The translations under genes and the position numbers were made by a program. A stretch of 64,000 bases of DNA from Ancylothrix sp. D3o (GTDB lineage Bacteria > Cyanobacteriota > Cyanobacteriia > Cyanobacteriales > Oscillatoriaceae): positions 434,001-498,000 of the forward strand of contig NZ_JAMXEX010000002.1 of assembly GCF_025370775.1 (NCBI RefSeq), read 5' to 3'. Below the pieces are notes generated by a model. That model saw nothing but the letters and a program-made list of their open reading frames with translations, had not been told where the DNA came from and searched no databases. Positions 56,525 to 63,849 of this stretch are shown piece after piece. The number at the start of each line of letters is the position of its first letter. The stretch's first letter is position 1.

Positions 56525-57556
56525 AAAGTATTAGCCGGTGATATTGGCGGAACTAAAACAATTTTACGCTTGACGGATGTGCAATCAAAAGGTAAAATTC
56601 GCCTCTTTCAAGAAAAATATCCAAGTGCAAAATATCCCGATTTAGTCCCGCTGGTGCGGGAGTTTTTGGCAGCAGCAGAAACAGCATTAGGCGAAAAACA
56701 AATCCCCGAAAAAGCTTGTTTTGCCATTGCGGGGCCGGTGGTTAATAACACAGCCAAATTAACCAATTTACCCTGGTTATTGGAAGCACACCGGCTAGAA
56801 CGTGATTTAGGCATTGGCAAAGTAAGTTTAATCAACGATTTTGCCGCTGTTGGTTACGGAGTTGTAGCTTTAGACTCAGAAGATATTCATACTTTACAAG
56901 CCGGTAAATTTGATATAAAAGCACCCATTGCTATTATCGGTGCCGGCACCGGCTTGGGGCAATGTTTTGGCGTTCCCCTAGGCGCGAATTATCACATCTT
57001 TTCCACAGAAGGCGGGCACACAGATTTTGCGCCCCGCAATCAATTAGAATTTGATTTATTGGAGTATTTGATTGATAAATATAGCATCACTCGTGTCTCG
57101 GTTGAGCGGGTCGTTTCCGGTCAAGGAATTGTAGCAATTTATCAATTTTTACGCGACCGGCAAGGCAGTCACAATTCAAAAGTAGCCGAAATTGTCCGCA
57201 GTTGGGAACAGCAAGCAGGACGCAAAGAAAAAACTGTTGATCCCGCCGCCGCCATTTCTTCAGCCGCCTTAGAAAAAAGCGATGATTTATCTGAAGAAAC
57301 TATGCAAATTTTTGTGGAAGCTTACGGCGCAGAAGCAGGAAATTTAGCCTTGAAATTATTACCCTATGGCGGTCTTTATGTAGCCGGAGGAATTGCTGCA
57401 AAAATTTTGCCATTACTTCAAGAAGATAACCGATTTATGGATGCTTTTAGGCATAAAGGACGGGTTTCTGGATTGGTAGAAAGAGTGCCGGTGCGGGTAG
57501 TTTTAAACCCCGAAGTTGGCTTAATTGGCTCCGCCAGCTACGCCGCACACTTGTAA
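56519..57556 (+). CDS. glk: Glucokinase
   Basis: Glucokinase phosphorylates glucose for glycogen breakdown and heterotrophic growth. The 345-residue protein has the PF02685-type signature: LAGDIGGTKTILRL (phosphate binding), INDFAAVGYG, IGAGTGLGQCFG and TEGGHTDFAPRN, then VAGGIAAKILPLL. All catalytic motifs are intact. The start is given by a repeat-derived AAGGA/ATG. The neighbour upstream is a histidine phosphatase. Confidence 0.96.
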   Translation: MTKVLAGDIGGTKTILRLTDVQSKGKIRLFQEKYPSAKYPDLVPLVREFLAAAETALGEKQIPEKACFAIAGPVVNNTAKLTNLPWLLEAHRLERDLGIGKVSLINDFAAVGYGVVALDSEDIHTLQAGKFDIKAPIAIIGAGTGLGQCFGVPLGANYHIFSTEGGHTDFAPRNQLEFDLLEYLIDKYSITRVSVERVVSGQGIVAIYQFLRDRQGSHNSKVAEIVRSWEQQAGRKEKTVDPAAAISSAALEKSDDLSEETMQIFVEAYGAEAGNLALKLLPYGGLYVAGGIAAKILPLLQEDNRFMDAFRHKGRVSGLVERVPVRVVLNPEVGLIGSASYAAHL

Positions 57557-57640
57557 AATTAAGTAGCATTTGTTGGGTTTCTTTTCGGTGCCGAACTACC
57601 GCCACAAAACGAACCCAACCTACCCATTTAAAATCTAAAA

Positions 57641-58498
57641 TCACATCACCGGCGGTAATTCCAAAGGCACCGGCCCCAATATTCCCTTGCGAAACTCAGT
57701 TAAAATTAACTTCGCAGTTCTCTCCACATCTCCCTTAAACTTCACCTGAGCAACCTTTTGCAAAAAATCCTCAGCATTCCCCAATAACGGGTCAATTTCA
57801 TAACGAGATTTAACGCCCTCCAAACTCACTAAACCCTCGCTGATCGCTTCTACATAAGTCATTAAATCTATCAACTTAACCGCCGCTAAATAATCCTCAT
57901 AAGAAGCATCGCCAATATCATCACAAATTGCTAATTTATAGGCATTTTCCTGATCTTCCAGCTTCACAGGAATTACCCCAGGCGCATCCAACAATTCAAT
58001 TTCTGGTGAAATTCTTACCCAGCGCAAACTACGAGTCACCCCCGCACGCGCTGCACTGTCTACCACCCGGCGGTTTAAAAGCCGGTTAATTAACGCCGAT
58101 TTTCCCACATTCGGAAATCCTATCACCACCGCTCGCACCGCACGCGGCAACATTCCCCGCGAGGCCCGTTTTTCATTAATGGCCACACCGGCACCCTGAG
58201 CAGCTTTTAAAACAGACTTGACACCTTGCCCATTTTGTGCATCGGTAAAATATGCTGTTCCGCCTTCGGATCTAAACCATTTTTCCCAATTTTGCCGCAC
58301 TCCGGGGGGAATCATATCAAGCCGGTTGATTACCAAAACCCGACTTTTGCCCCCCACCCAAGTTTCTATCTGCGGGTGTTGCGTTGCCAAAGGAATACGC
58401 GCATCGCGCACTTCCAAAACTACATCTACTCGTTTTAACTGTTCTGCAAGTTGCCGTTCAGCCTTGGCAATATGCCCCGGATACCATTGAATACTCAT
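57641..58498 (-). CDS. ylqF: Circularly permuted GTPase, YlqF/RbgA-like ribosome assembly factor
   Basis: The 285-residue protein has the permuted order G4-G5-G1-G2-G3: VINRLD (G4, normally NKxD, here with Arg) at about 60, GFPNVGKS (G1) at about 127, TRSLRWVRI (switch) and DAPG (G3) at about 172. RbgA/YlqF assists late assembly of the large ribosomal subunit. N-terminal IQWYPGHIAKAERQL is typical. It converges with glk. No ribonuclease HII gene follows, as it does in some bacteria. Confidence 0.9.
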   Translation of the reverse strand: MSIQWYPGHIAKAERQLAEQLKRVDVVLEVRDARIPLATQHPQIETWVGGKSRVLVINRLDMIPPGVRQNWEKWFRSEGGTAYFTDAQNGQGVKSVLKAAQGAGVAINEKRASRGMLPRAVRAVVIGFPNVGKSALINRLLNRRVVDSAARAGVTRSLRWVRISPEIELLDAPGVIPVKLEDQENAYKLAICDDIGDASYEDYLAAVKLIDLMTYVEAISEGLVSLEGVKSRYEIDPLLGNAEDFLQKVAQVKFKGDVERTAKLILTEFRKGILGPVPLELPPVM

Positions 58499-58500
58499 TT

Positions 58501-58603
58501 TTCAAAAATCCTTTGTCAAAAGTCATTTGTGATTTGTCAAAAGTCAATGAACAATGACCAATGACCCTTAACCATTGACTTTTGACCATTGACTATTGAC
58601 GAT
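58501..58603. repeat. Cluster of TGACAAA-type heptamer repeats
   Basis: At least eight units such as TTGTCAAAAGTCATTTGTGA and CCATTGACTTTTGACCATTG fill the whole spacer between the GTPase gene start and the stress protein stop codon. Confidence 0.8.
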
Positions 58604-58609
58604 TTATGC

Positions 58610-59017
58610 CTATGGCACAATTAACACCGGACAGGGTGCGAGGTTGATAACGCGGTTGGTGACGCTCTCAGAAGCGCCCTCTTCAGTTAAACCCATCCCC
58701 CGGCACCCCATGATAATCAATTCGGCGCCAATTTCGTCAGCCACATCGCAAATCGTAAAAGCCGGCTTGCCTTCGCGTTCGATAATTTGAGCATCGATGC
58801 CTTTTTGAGAAAACATCGATTGAGCATTTTTGAGCAATTCCGCTATGGCATCGGGCGATGACATCGTGCTACCGGCAGGCGTTTCGGGATCTGCCGGCTC
58901 TACCACCGACAACAAAACCAAACGACTGCTAAAGGTTTTAACCATATTAACAACAGTATCCGCAGCCTCGCGGGATTCGCGGCTTTGATCCATGGGAAAT
59001 AAAACAGTCTTAAACAT
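58610..59017 (-). CDS. Universal stress protein (UspA family)
   Basis: A 135-residue protein with FKTVLFPMDQSRESREA at the N-terminus and the ATP-binding type C-terminus IIMGCRGMGLTEEG...VTNRVINLAPCPVLIV. The ATG at 59017 has GGAGTGA upstream; the longer frame to 59104 has no support. It is divergent from pgk, with about 137 bp between. Function is inferred from the family: nucleotide-binding stress response. Confidence 0.93.
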   Translation of the reverse strand: MFKTVLFPMDQSRESREAADTVVNMVKTFSSRLVLLSVVEPADPETPAGSTMSSPDAIAELLKNAQSMFSQKGIDAQIIEREGKPAFTICDVADEIGAELIIMGCRGMGLTEEGASESVTNRVINLAPCPVLIVP

Positions 59018-59153
59018 AAAGTCACTCCAAGACACACTCTTCGATAAAATGTTTACGGCGCACCGTCGGGTAGATTTCCTTCCAACCGCTCTTGAGTTTC
59101 GCAAGAGATGCGGTGGAATTTAAACAAAAAAACGCAATTAGGAGGTTTTATCA

Positions 59154-60356
59154 ATGCCCAAGAAAACTGTAGCAAATTTATCGGAGTCAGACCTAGCGGG
59201 TAAGCGCGTGTTGGTGCGGGCCGATTTTAACGTGCCTTTAGACGATAGCGGCAACATCACCGATGATACCCGTATCCGGGCTGCACTGCCGACGATTCAA
59301 GACTTAGCCGGCAAAGGCGCAAAGGTGATTTTGTGCTCTCACTTCGGACGTCCCAAAGGTGTTGAGGAAAAATACCGCCTCACGCCGGTGTCTGCACGTC
59401 TCTCGGAATTGTTGGGTAAAACCGTTGTCAAGTGCGATGATTGCATTGGCGATGAAGTAGCAGCCGCCATTTCCAATATGCAAAACGGCGATGTCGCTTT
59501 GTTGGAAAACGTCCGCTTCTACCCCGATGAAGAAAAGAATAACCCGGAATTTGCCGCTAAGTTAGCCGCCAATGCTGACTTGTATGTAAACGATGCGTTT
59601 GGTACTGCTCACCGTGCCCACGCTTCCACCGAAGGCGTCACCAAATATCTTAAGCCTTCTGTGGCCGGTTATTTGATTGAAAAAGAATTGCAATATTTGC
59701 AAGCTGCTATCGAAAATCCCCAACGTCCTTTAGCTGCAATTATTGGCGGTTCTAAAGTTTCTAGCAAAATTGGTGTGATTGAAACTTTGCTAGAAAAATG
59801 CGACAAATTGATCATCGGTGGCGGGATGGTGTTTACTTTCTTCAAAGCTCGCGGCTTGAATGTTGGTAAGTCTTTGGTGGAAGAAGATAAACTCGAACTT
59901 GCTAAAACTTTAGAAGCTAAAGCTAAAGAAAAAGGTGTGCAATTGTTGCTACCTACTGATGTGGTTGTGGCTGATAAATTTGCTGCTGATGCTAATTCTC
60001 AAGTTGTCAGCATTGAAAATATCCCCGATGGCTGGATGGGTTTAGATATTGGCCCGGATTCTGTTAAGTTTTTCCAAGAAGCTTTAGCCGATTGCAAGGC
60101 GGTAATTTGGAATGGCCCGATGGGGGTTTTTGAAATTGATAAGTTTGCTGTAGGTACGGAAGCTATTGCTCGGACTTTGGCAGAATTAACTCCCAAGGGT
60201 ACTACTACAATTATCGGTGGTGGTGACTCGGTTGCTGCTGTGGAAAAAGTTGGTTTGGCTGAGCAAATGAGCCACATTTCTACTGGCGGCGGCGCTAGTT
60301 TGGAATTGCTCGAAGGTAAAGTTCTCCCCGGTATTGCGGCGTTGGATGAAGCCTAA
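59154..60356 (+). CDS. pgk: Phosphoglycerate kinase
   Basis: Pgk phosphorylates 3-phosphoglycerate in the Calvin cycle and gives ATP in glycolysis. The 400-residue protein has [49 protein letters not shown], and the nucleotide-binding [16 protein letters not shown] strong AGGAGG site precedes the ATG. It ends with an intrinsic terminator. gap2, the following enzyme in the pathway, is not linked. Confidence 0.97.
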   Translation: MPKKTVANLSESDLAGKRVLVRADFNVPLDDSGNITDDTRIRAALPTIQDLAGKGAKVILCSHFGRPKGVEEKYRLTPVSARLSELLGKTVVKCDDCIGDEVAAAISNMQNGDVALLENVRFYPDEEKNNPEFAAKLAANADLYVNDAFGTAHRAHASTEGVTKYLKPSVAGYLIEKELQYLQAAIENPQRPLAAIIGGSKVSSKIGVIETLLEKCDKLIIGGGMVFTFFKARGLNVGKSLVEEDKLELAKTLEAKAKEKGVQLLLPTDVVVADKFAADANSQVVSIENIPDGWMGLDIGPDSVKFFQEALADCKAVIWNGPMGVFEIDKFAVGTEAIARTLAELTPKGTTTIIGGGDSVAAVEKVGLAEQMSHISTGGGASLELLEGKVLPGIAALDEA

Positions 60357-60407
60357 GCCGGTTAATTTTTAGTAAGCTGGGTTACACCTAGCTTTGTAAG
60401 TTTTTTG

Positions 60408-60431
60408 GCTGGGTTTCTCCCAGCTTTTTTT
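60408..60431 (+). terminator. Intrinsic terminator of pgk
   Basis: GCTGGG (60408-60413), a five-base loop and CCCAGC (60419-60424), followed by seven T. Strong and well placed, about 50 bp after the pgk stop. Confidence 0.9.
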
Positions 60432-60509
60432 ATCGGTTTTAACGGCCTTATACCAAATCCGATGCCCAAAAGGTAATTTATCTGTGGATCTGGCAACATG
60501 AGCCGCTAA

Positions 60510-60530
60510 GAGCAGGCAGGATGCCTGCTC
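60510..60530. repeat. Perfect palindrome GAGCAGGCA-GGA-TGCCTGCTC
   Basis: Nine-base arms and a GGA loop between pgk and the epsilon gene. Such GC-rich palindromes are common dispersed elements in cyanobacteria. Confidence 0.8.
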
Positions 60531-60673
60531 CACTGGTTAAAAAAACGACCCTCGAACAGACCCTATATAAACCGGATTTAATATAACCGGCAATTTCAGG
60601 AAAATTTAGTACAATTGTTACTGATTTTTTGGTAATTTTTTGCTACAACTGATTTACAGTTTACCAATTTTAT

Positions 60674-61159
60674 ATGGCTTTAAATCTTCATTTAACGACT
60701 CCTTCAAAAACAATTTGGGATGCACCGGCCACTGAGATAATTTTGCCAACAAAAACCGGCCTGGTGGGAATTCTTAAAGGTCATGTGCCGCTGATGACGA
60801 TGATAGACACCGGCCTGGTGAAAATTCGCTTTGAAAAAATCTGGATTCCTATTTATGTAAGTGGTGGTTTTGCTTCAGTAGAAAAAGATGAAATAACAAT
60901 TTTGGTCAATGAGGCAGAAAGAGGCAATAAAATAGATGTTGAGGCGGCGAAAACGGCCCTGGAAATGGCGGAGATAACTTTTTCGGAGGCGGAAAAACCG
61001 GCAGAAAAACTGTTAGCAGCACAACGCTTAAAAAAAGCTAAATACCGACTCGCGGCTGCGGTTGAGTTTCCTGCTGTGGTGCCGGTGAATTTACCCGGAG
61101 AAGCCAAGAATTTATCGGGCAATAAACAAAGTTTGGAAATGTTGGAAAAGTTGGAATAG
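60674..61159 (+). CDS. atpC: F1Fo ATP synthase epsilon-like subunit, not linked to atpB
   Basis: The 161-residue protein matches the epsilon N-terminal beta-sandwich (LNLHLTTPSKTIWDAPATEIILP, GILKGHVPLMTMIDTGLVKIR, YVSGGFASVEKDEITILVNEAERG) and the C-terminal helical hairpin (about 95-135). It is longer than the usual cyanobacterial epsilon (about 135 residues), with a 25-residue non-conserved tail. Cyanobacterial atpC normally follows atpB; here neither atpB nor any other ATP synthase gene is near. This may be the genome's only epsilon moved away, or a second, divergent copy. Confidence 0.85.
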   Translation: MALNLHLTTPSKTIWDAPATEIILPTKTGLVGILKGHVPLMTMIDTGLVKIRFEKIWIPIYVSGGFASVEKDEITILVNEAERGNKIDVEAAKTALEMAEITFSEAEKPAEKLLAAQRLKKAKYRLAAAVEFPAVVPVNLPGEAKNLSGNKQSLEMLEKLE

Positions 61160-61250
61160 TGGAAAAAAAGAGAAGTCGAAAAAAAATCTCTTGCTTAGTG
61201 TTACCACTTGACGGTAAGCTCAAAAGTTGACCGGCTTTTTGAGTAAGATC

Positions 61251-62099
61251 GTGGCTATTCAACAAGATTTAATTAAAGTAGGCAATTTAGAGTGGTTTTA
61301 TCGGGAGTCTAATCCGGTGGGGGAATCGGATAAGTTGCCGGTGGTTTTGCTACATGGGTTTCCCTCTCAGAGTCATTGTTGGACTGAGGTGATGCCGATT
61401 TTGACGCAAAATGGGTTTCGCTGTATTGCGCCTGATTGGGTTGGGTTTGGTTTGTCTTCTAAGCCAGAAAAGCGCGATTTTGCCTATACTCCTGATGCTT
61501 TTATTGAGGCTTTGGGGGGGTTTGTGAAGGCGCTGGAGGTTGATAAGTTTCATTTGGTTGTGCAGGGGTTTTTGGGTTCGGTTGGGTTGCAGTATGCTTT
61601 GCGTTACCCAGAACAAGTTGGCCGGTTGGCGATTTTGAATGCGCCGGTTTTTAAGGAGGCTAAGGTGCCTTTTCGTATTCAGCAGCTTGGTTTGCCGTTT
61701 GTTGGCGATATGGTGACTCAAGATCCTCTTTCTGTTGAGCGCATTCTTGAGGCCGGTTGCCGGTTGCCCATTTCTGATCAAGATTTAGATATCTATCGCC
61801 GGCCTTTTTTGAAGACTTCTGCTGCTGGGCGTAGTTTGCTTTATACGGTTCGCAATTTGCAACTTAATCAGGCGATGGCTGAGGTTGAAAGCGGTTTTGC
61901 CGGTTGGAGTCATCCGACTTTGGTTATGTGGGGAATGACTGACCCTTGGTTAAGTTTTGAAGGGGCAGAAAAATTTGCGGGTATTTTGCAAACTAAAGAA
62001 GTGGTGAAGTTGCCAGAAAGTGCTCATTATCCCCAGGAGCATTGGTCGGAAGACGTGGGAAATGGGATTACAACATTTTTACGGCGCTCTGAGGTTTAG
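61251..62099 (+). CDS. Alpha/beta hydrolase-fold protein with an altered nucleophile elbow
   Basis: A 282-residue protein of the haloalkane dehalogenase-like branch: LPVVLLHGFPSQSHCW (oxyanion region), APDWVGFGLSSKP, FHLVVQGFLGSVGLQYALRYP, and a C-terminal ALESAHYPQEHW-like histidine (SAHYPQEHW). The nucleophile elbow, normally QDWGG or GxSxG, reads QGFLGS, so there is no Asp, Ser or Cys at the expected place; the Asp (MTDPWLSF) and His remain. The protein may bind rather than hydrolyse. The start is unsure: TTG 61227 or 61239, or GTG 61251, which begins near the conserved IQQDLIKVGNLEWFYRES. Confidence 0.85.
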   Translation: MAIQQDLIKVGNLEWFYRESNPVGESDKLPVVLLHGFPSQSHCWTEVMPILTQNGFRCIAPDWVGFGLSSKPEKRDFAYTPDAFIEALGGFVKALEVDKFHLVVQGFLGSVGLQYALRYPEQVGRLAILNAPVFKEAKVPFRIQQLGLPFVGDMVTQDPLSVERILEAGCRLPISDQDLDIYRRPFLKTSAAGRSLLYTVRNLQLNQAMAEVESGFAGWSHPTLVMWGMTDPWLSFEGAEKFAGILQTKEVVKLPESAHYPQEHWSEDVGNGITTFLRRSEV

Positions 62100-62105
62100 G
62101 GGAAT

Positions 62106-62122
62106 GGTGGGCTATGCCCACC
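62106..62122. repeat. 17-bp palindrome GGTGGGC-TAT-GCCCACC, copy 2
   Basis: Identical to 39215-39231 and also placed between genes. Confidence 0.85.
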
Positions 62123-62219
62123 GTATTTTGTGTTAAATATGCAAGTTTAGTCTGTTTTCCCTAATCATTGAGCGCCCTATCTTGATATATTTTTGTTCGG
62201 AACGCTAAGTGATTGGTTT

Positions 62220-62681
62220 ATGACAAAGAATTTGGTTATGTCTCGTTTTCGGTCAGTTTTGGCGGTTGTTTTGGTGGTTTTTGCGTCGTTTTTCTTTAGT
62301 TTTGCCAGTTTTGCGGCGACAAAGGCGGCGACTTATACACCGGCTCAAGTTCAGCTTATTAAGAAATATGAACCTCGTATTGCTGAGTACCGGGGACGGA
62401 TGGATGAGTTGCAAGCGTTGATTAAAAAACGCGAATGGGTGAATGTTGGTTCTTTTATTCACGGGCCTTTGGGCCAGTTGCGGCAGGATATTGGTTATTT
62501 AAACCGCAATTTGTTGCCGAAGGATCAACCGCAGGCGCGTGAGGCGGCGAAAGACCTTTTTGTTGATTTGGAGGCTATTGATAAGGCTGCGGAGGTGGGT
62601 AATTATACTTTGGCGGTACAGAAGTATAACCAGGCTTTGAATGATTTTGATGCTTATTTGAAGTTGGTTCCGCAGGTTTAA
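62220..62681 (+). CDS. psbQ: Photosystem II protein PsbQ (CyanoQ)
   Basis: A 153-residue lumenal protein with a signal peptide (FRSVLAVVLVVFASFFFSF, then ASFAA) and a four-helix bundle: YTPAQVQLIKKYEPRIAEYRGRM, REWVNVGSFIHGPLGQLRQDIGYLNRNLLP, LFVDLEAIDKAAE and YNQALNDFDAYLKLVP. PsbQ stabilises the oxygen-evolving complex. Cyanobacterial PsbQ is usually a lipoprotein; here no cysteine is present near the cleavage site, so a soluble lumenal form is likely. Starts at 62220 or 62238 are equally possible. Confidence 0.9.
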   Translation: MTKNLVMSRFRSVLAVVLVVFASFFFSFASFAATKAATYTPAQVQLIKKYEPRIAEYRGRMDELQALIKKREWVNVGSFIHGPLGQLRQDIGYLNRNLLPKDQPQAREAAKDLFVDLEAIDKAAEVGNYTLAVQKYNQALNDFDAYLKLVPQV

Positions 62682-62684
62682 TTT

Positions 62685-62719
62685 TTAACCGCAGATGAAC
62701 GCAGATGAACGCTGATGAA
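62685..62719. repeat. CCGCAGAT-type dispersed repeat, copy 4
   Basis: TTAACCGCAGATGAACGCAGATGAACGCTGATGAA, three units with a 10-bp period, immediately after psbQ. Confidence 0.75.
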
Positions 62720-62787
62720 TAGGATTGTTTTTCTGTGTTTGTCTGTGGTTTTTTTATGGATTATATTTGAGGGTTTAACAGATTTTT

Positions 62788-63849
62788 ATGGATGTTGTTG
62801 TTGTTGGTTGTGGGGTTGTTGGGGCTTCTATTGCTTATGAGTTGAGTAGGGTTTCGGGTTTGCGGGTTAGGGTTTTGGAGAAGGATGAACCGGCTTTGGG
62901 ATCTACTGCGGCGGCGCTTGGGGTTTTGATGGGGGTGGTTAGTCATAAGGTGAAGGGGAAAAATTGGCGGTTGCGTTTGGCTAGTATGCGGCGTTATGAA
63001 AGTTTAATTCCTGAGTTGGAAGAGTTGACGGGAAGAAGGATTTTATATAACCGGAATGGGATTTTGATGTTGTGTTTTGATGAGGAGGAGTTGGGGAGAA
63101 AACAACATCTTGCTGAGGTTCGTAAATCACAGGGTTTTGAGTTAGAAATTATTGGTTTGGATAATTTTAAAAAACGTTTTCCGCAGGTGTGTTGTGAGGG
63201 GGTTTTGGGTGCGGTTTTTTCTCCTGATGACCGGCAAGTTGATCCGGTTGGTTTGACTGCGGCTTTGGTTGATGGTGCTCAAAGAAATGGGGCGGTTTTT
63301 GAGTTTGGGGTGGGGGTTGAGGGGTTTGATTTTAATGCGGAAAAAGCCAGGGTTGAGGTGAGGATAAGGGGGGGAATTATAGGGGCTGATTGGGTGGTTA
63401 TTGCGGCGGGTTTGGGCAGTTTTGGTCTGCAAAATCAGGTGGAAATTAAGCCGGTTTTGGGTCAAGGTTTGTTGTTGCGTTTGCCGCAACCTTTGGCGGA
63501 TAATTGTGAGCCGGTGATTACGGGTAATGATGTGCACATTGTGCCGGTTGGTGGTGGTGATTATTGGGTGGGGGCGACGGTTGAGTTTACGGATGTGGCG
63601 GATGATGGTTTGTTGGATGAGGTTTTGCGTCAAGCAGTGCAATTTTGCCCGCAATTAGAAGGCGGGGAGATTGTGAGAAAATGGTCGGGGTTGCGTCCGC
63701 GTCCAGAAGGGCGACCGGCGCCGGTGATTGAAGCGTTATCTGGTTATAAAAATGTTTTGCTGGCAACCGGCCATTACCGGAATGGGGTTTTGTTGGCGCC
63801 GGCTACTGCTTTGGCTATTCGTCAAATGATTGCGCCAGAGGTTGTTTGA
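62788..63849 (+). CDS. FAD-dependent oxidoreductase of the D-amino acid/glycine oxidase family (ThiO-like)
   Basis: A 353-residue flavoprotein with an N-terminal dinucleotide-binding motif (VVVVGCGVVGASIAYEL), a glutamate at the end of the second strand (RVLEKDEPA) and a C-terminal LATGHYRNGVLLAPATA that is typical of glycine oxidase ThiO, which supplies the imine for thiamine thiazole. However, cyanobacterial ThiO is often fused to ThiG, and ThiG is not seen here, so another amine oxidase role is possible. It follows psbQ by about 106 bp on the same strand. Its 3' end overlaps the convergent gene by 28 bp. Confidence 0.85.
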   Translation: MDVVVVGCGVVGASIAYELSRVSGLRVRVLEKDEPALGSTAAALGVLMGVVSHKVKGKNWRLRLASMRRYESLIPELEELTGRRILYNRNGILMLCFDEEELGRKQHLAEVRKSQGFELEIIGLDNFKKRFPQVCCEGVLGAVFSPDDRQVDPVGLTAALVDGAQRNGAVFEFGVGVEGFDFNAEKARVEVRIRGGIIGADWVVIAAGLGSFGLQNQVEIKPVLGQGLLLRLPQPLADNCEPVITGNDVHIVPVGGGDYWVGATVEFTDVADDGLLDEVLRQAVQFCPQLEGGEIVRKWSGLRPRPEGRPAPVIEALSGYKNVLLATGHYRNGVLLAPATALAIRQMIAPEVV

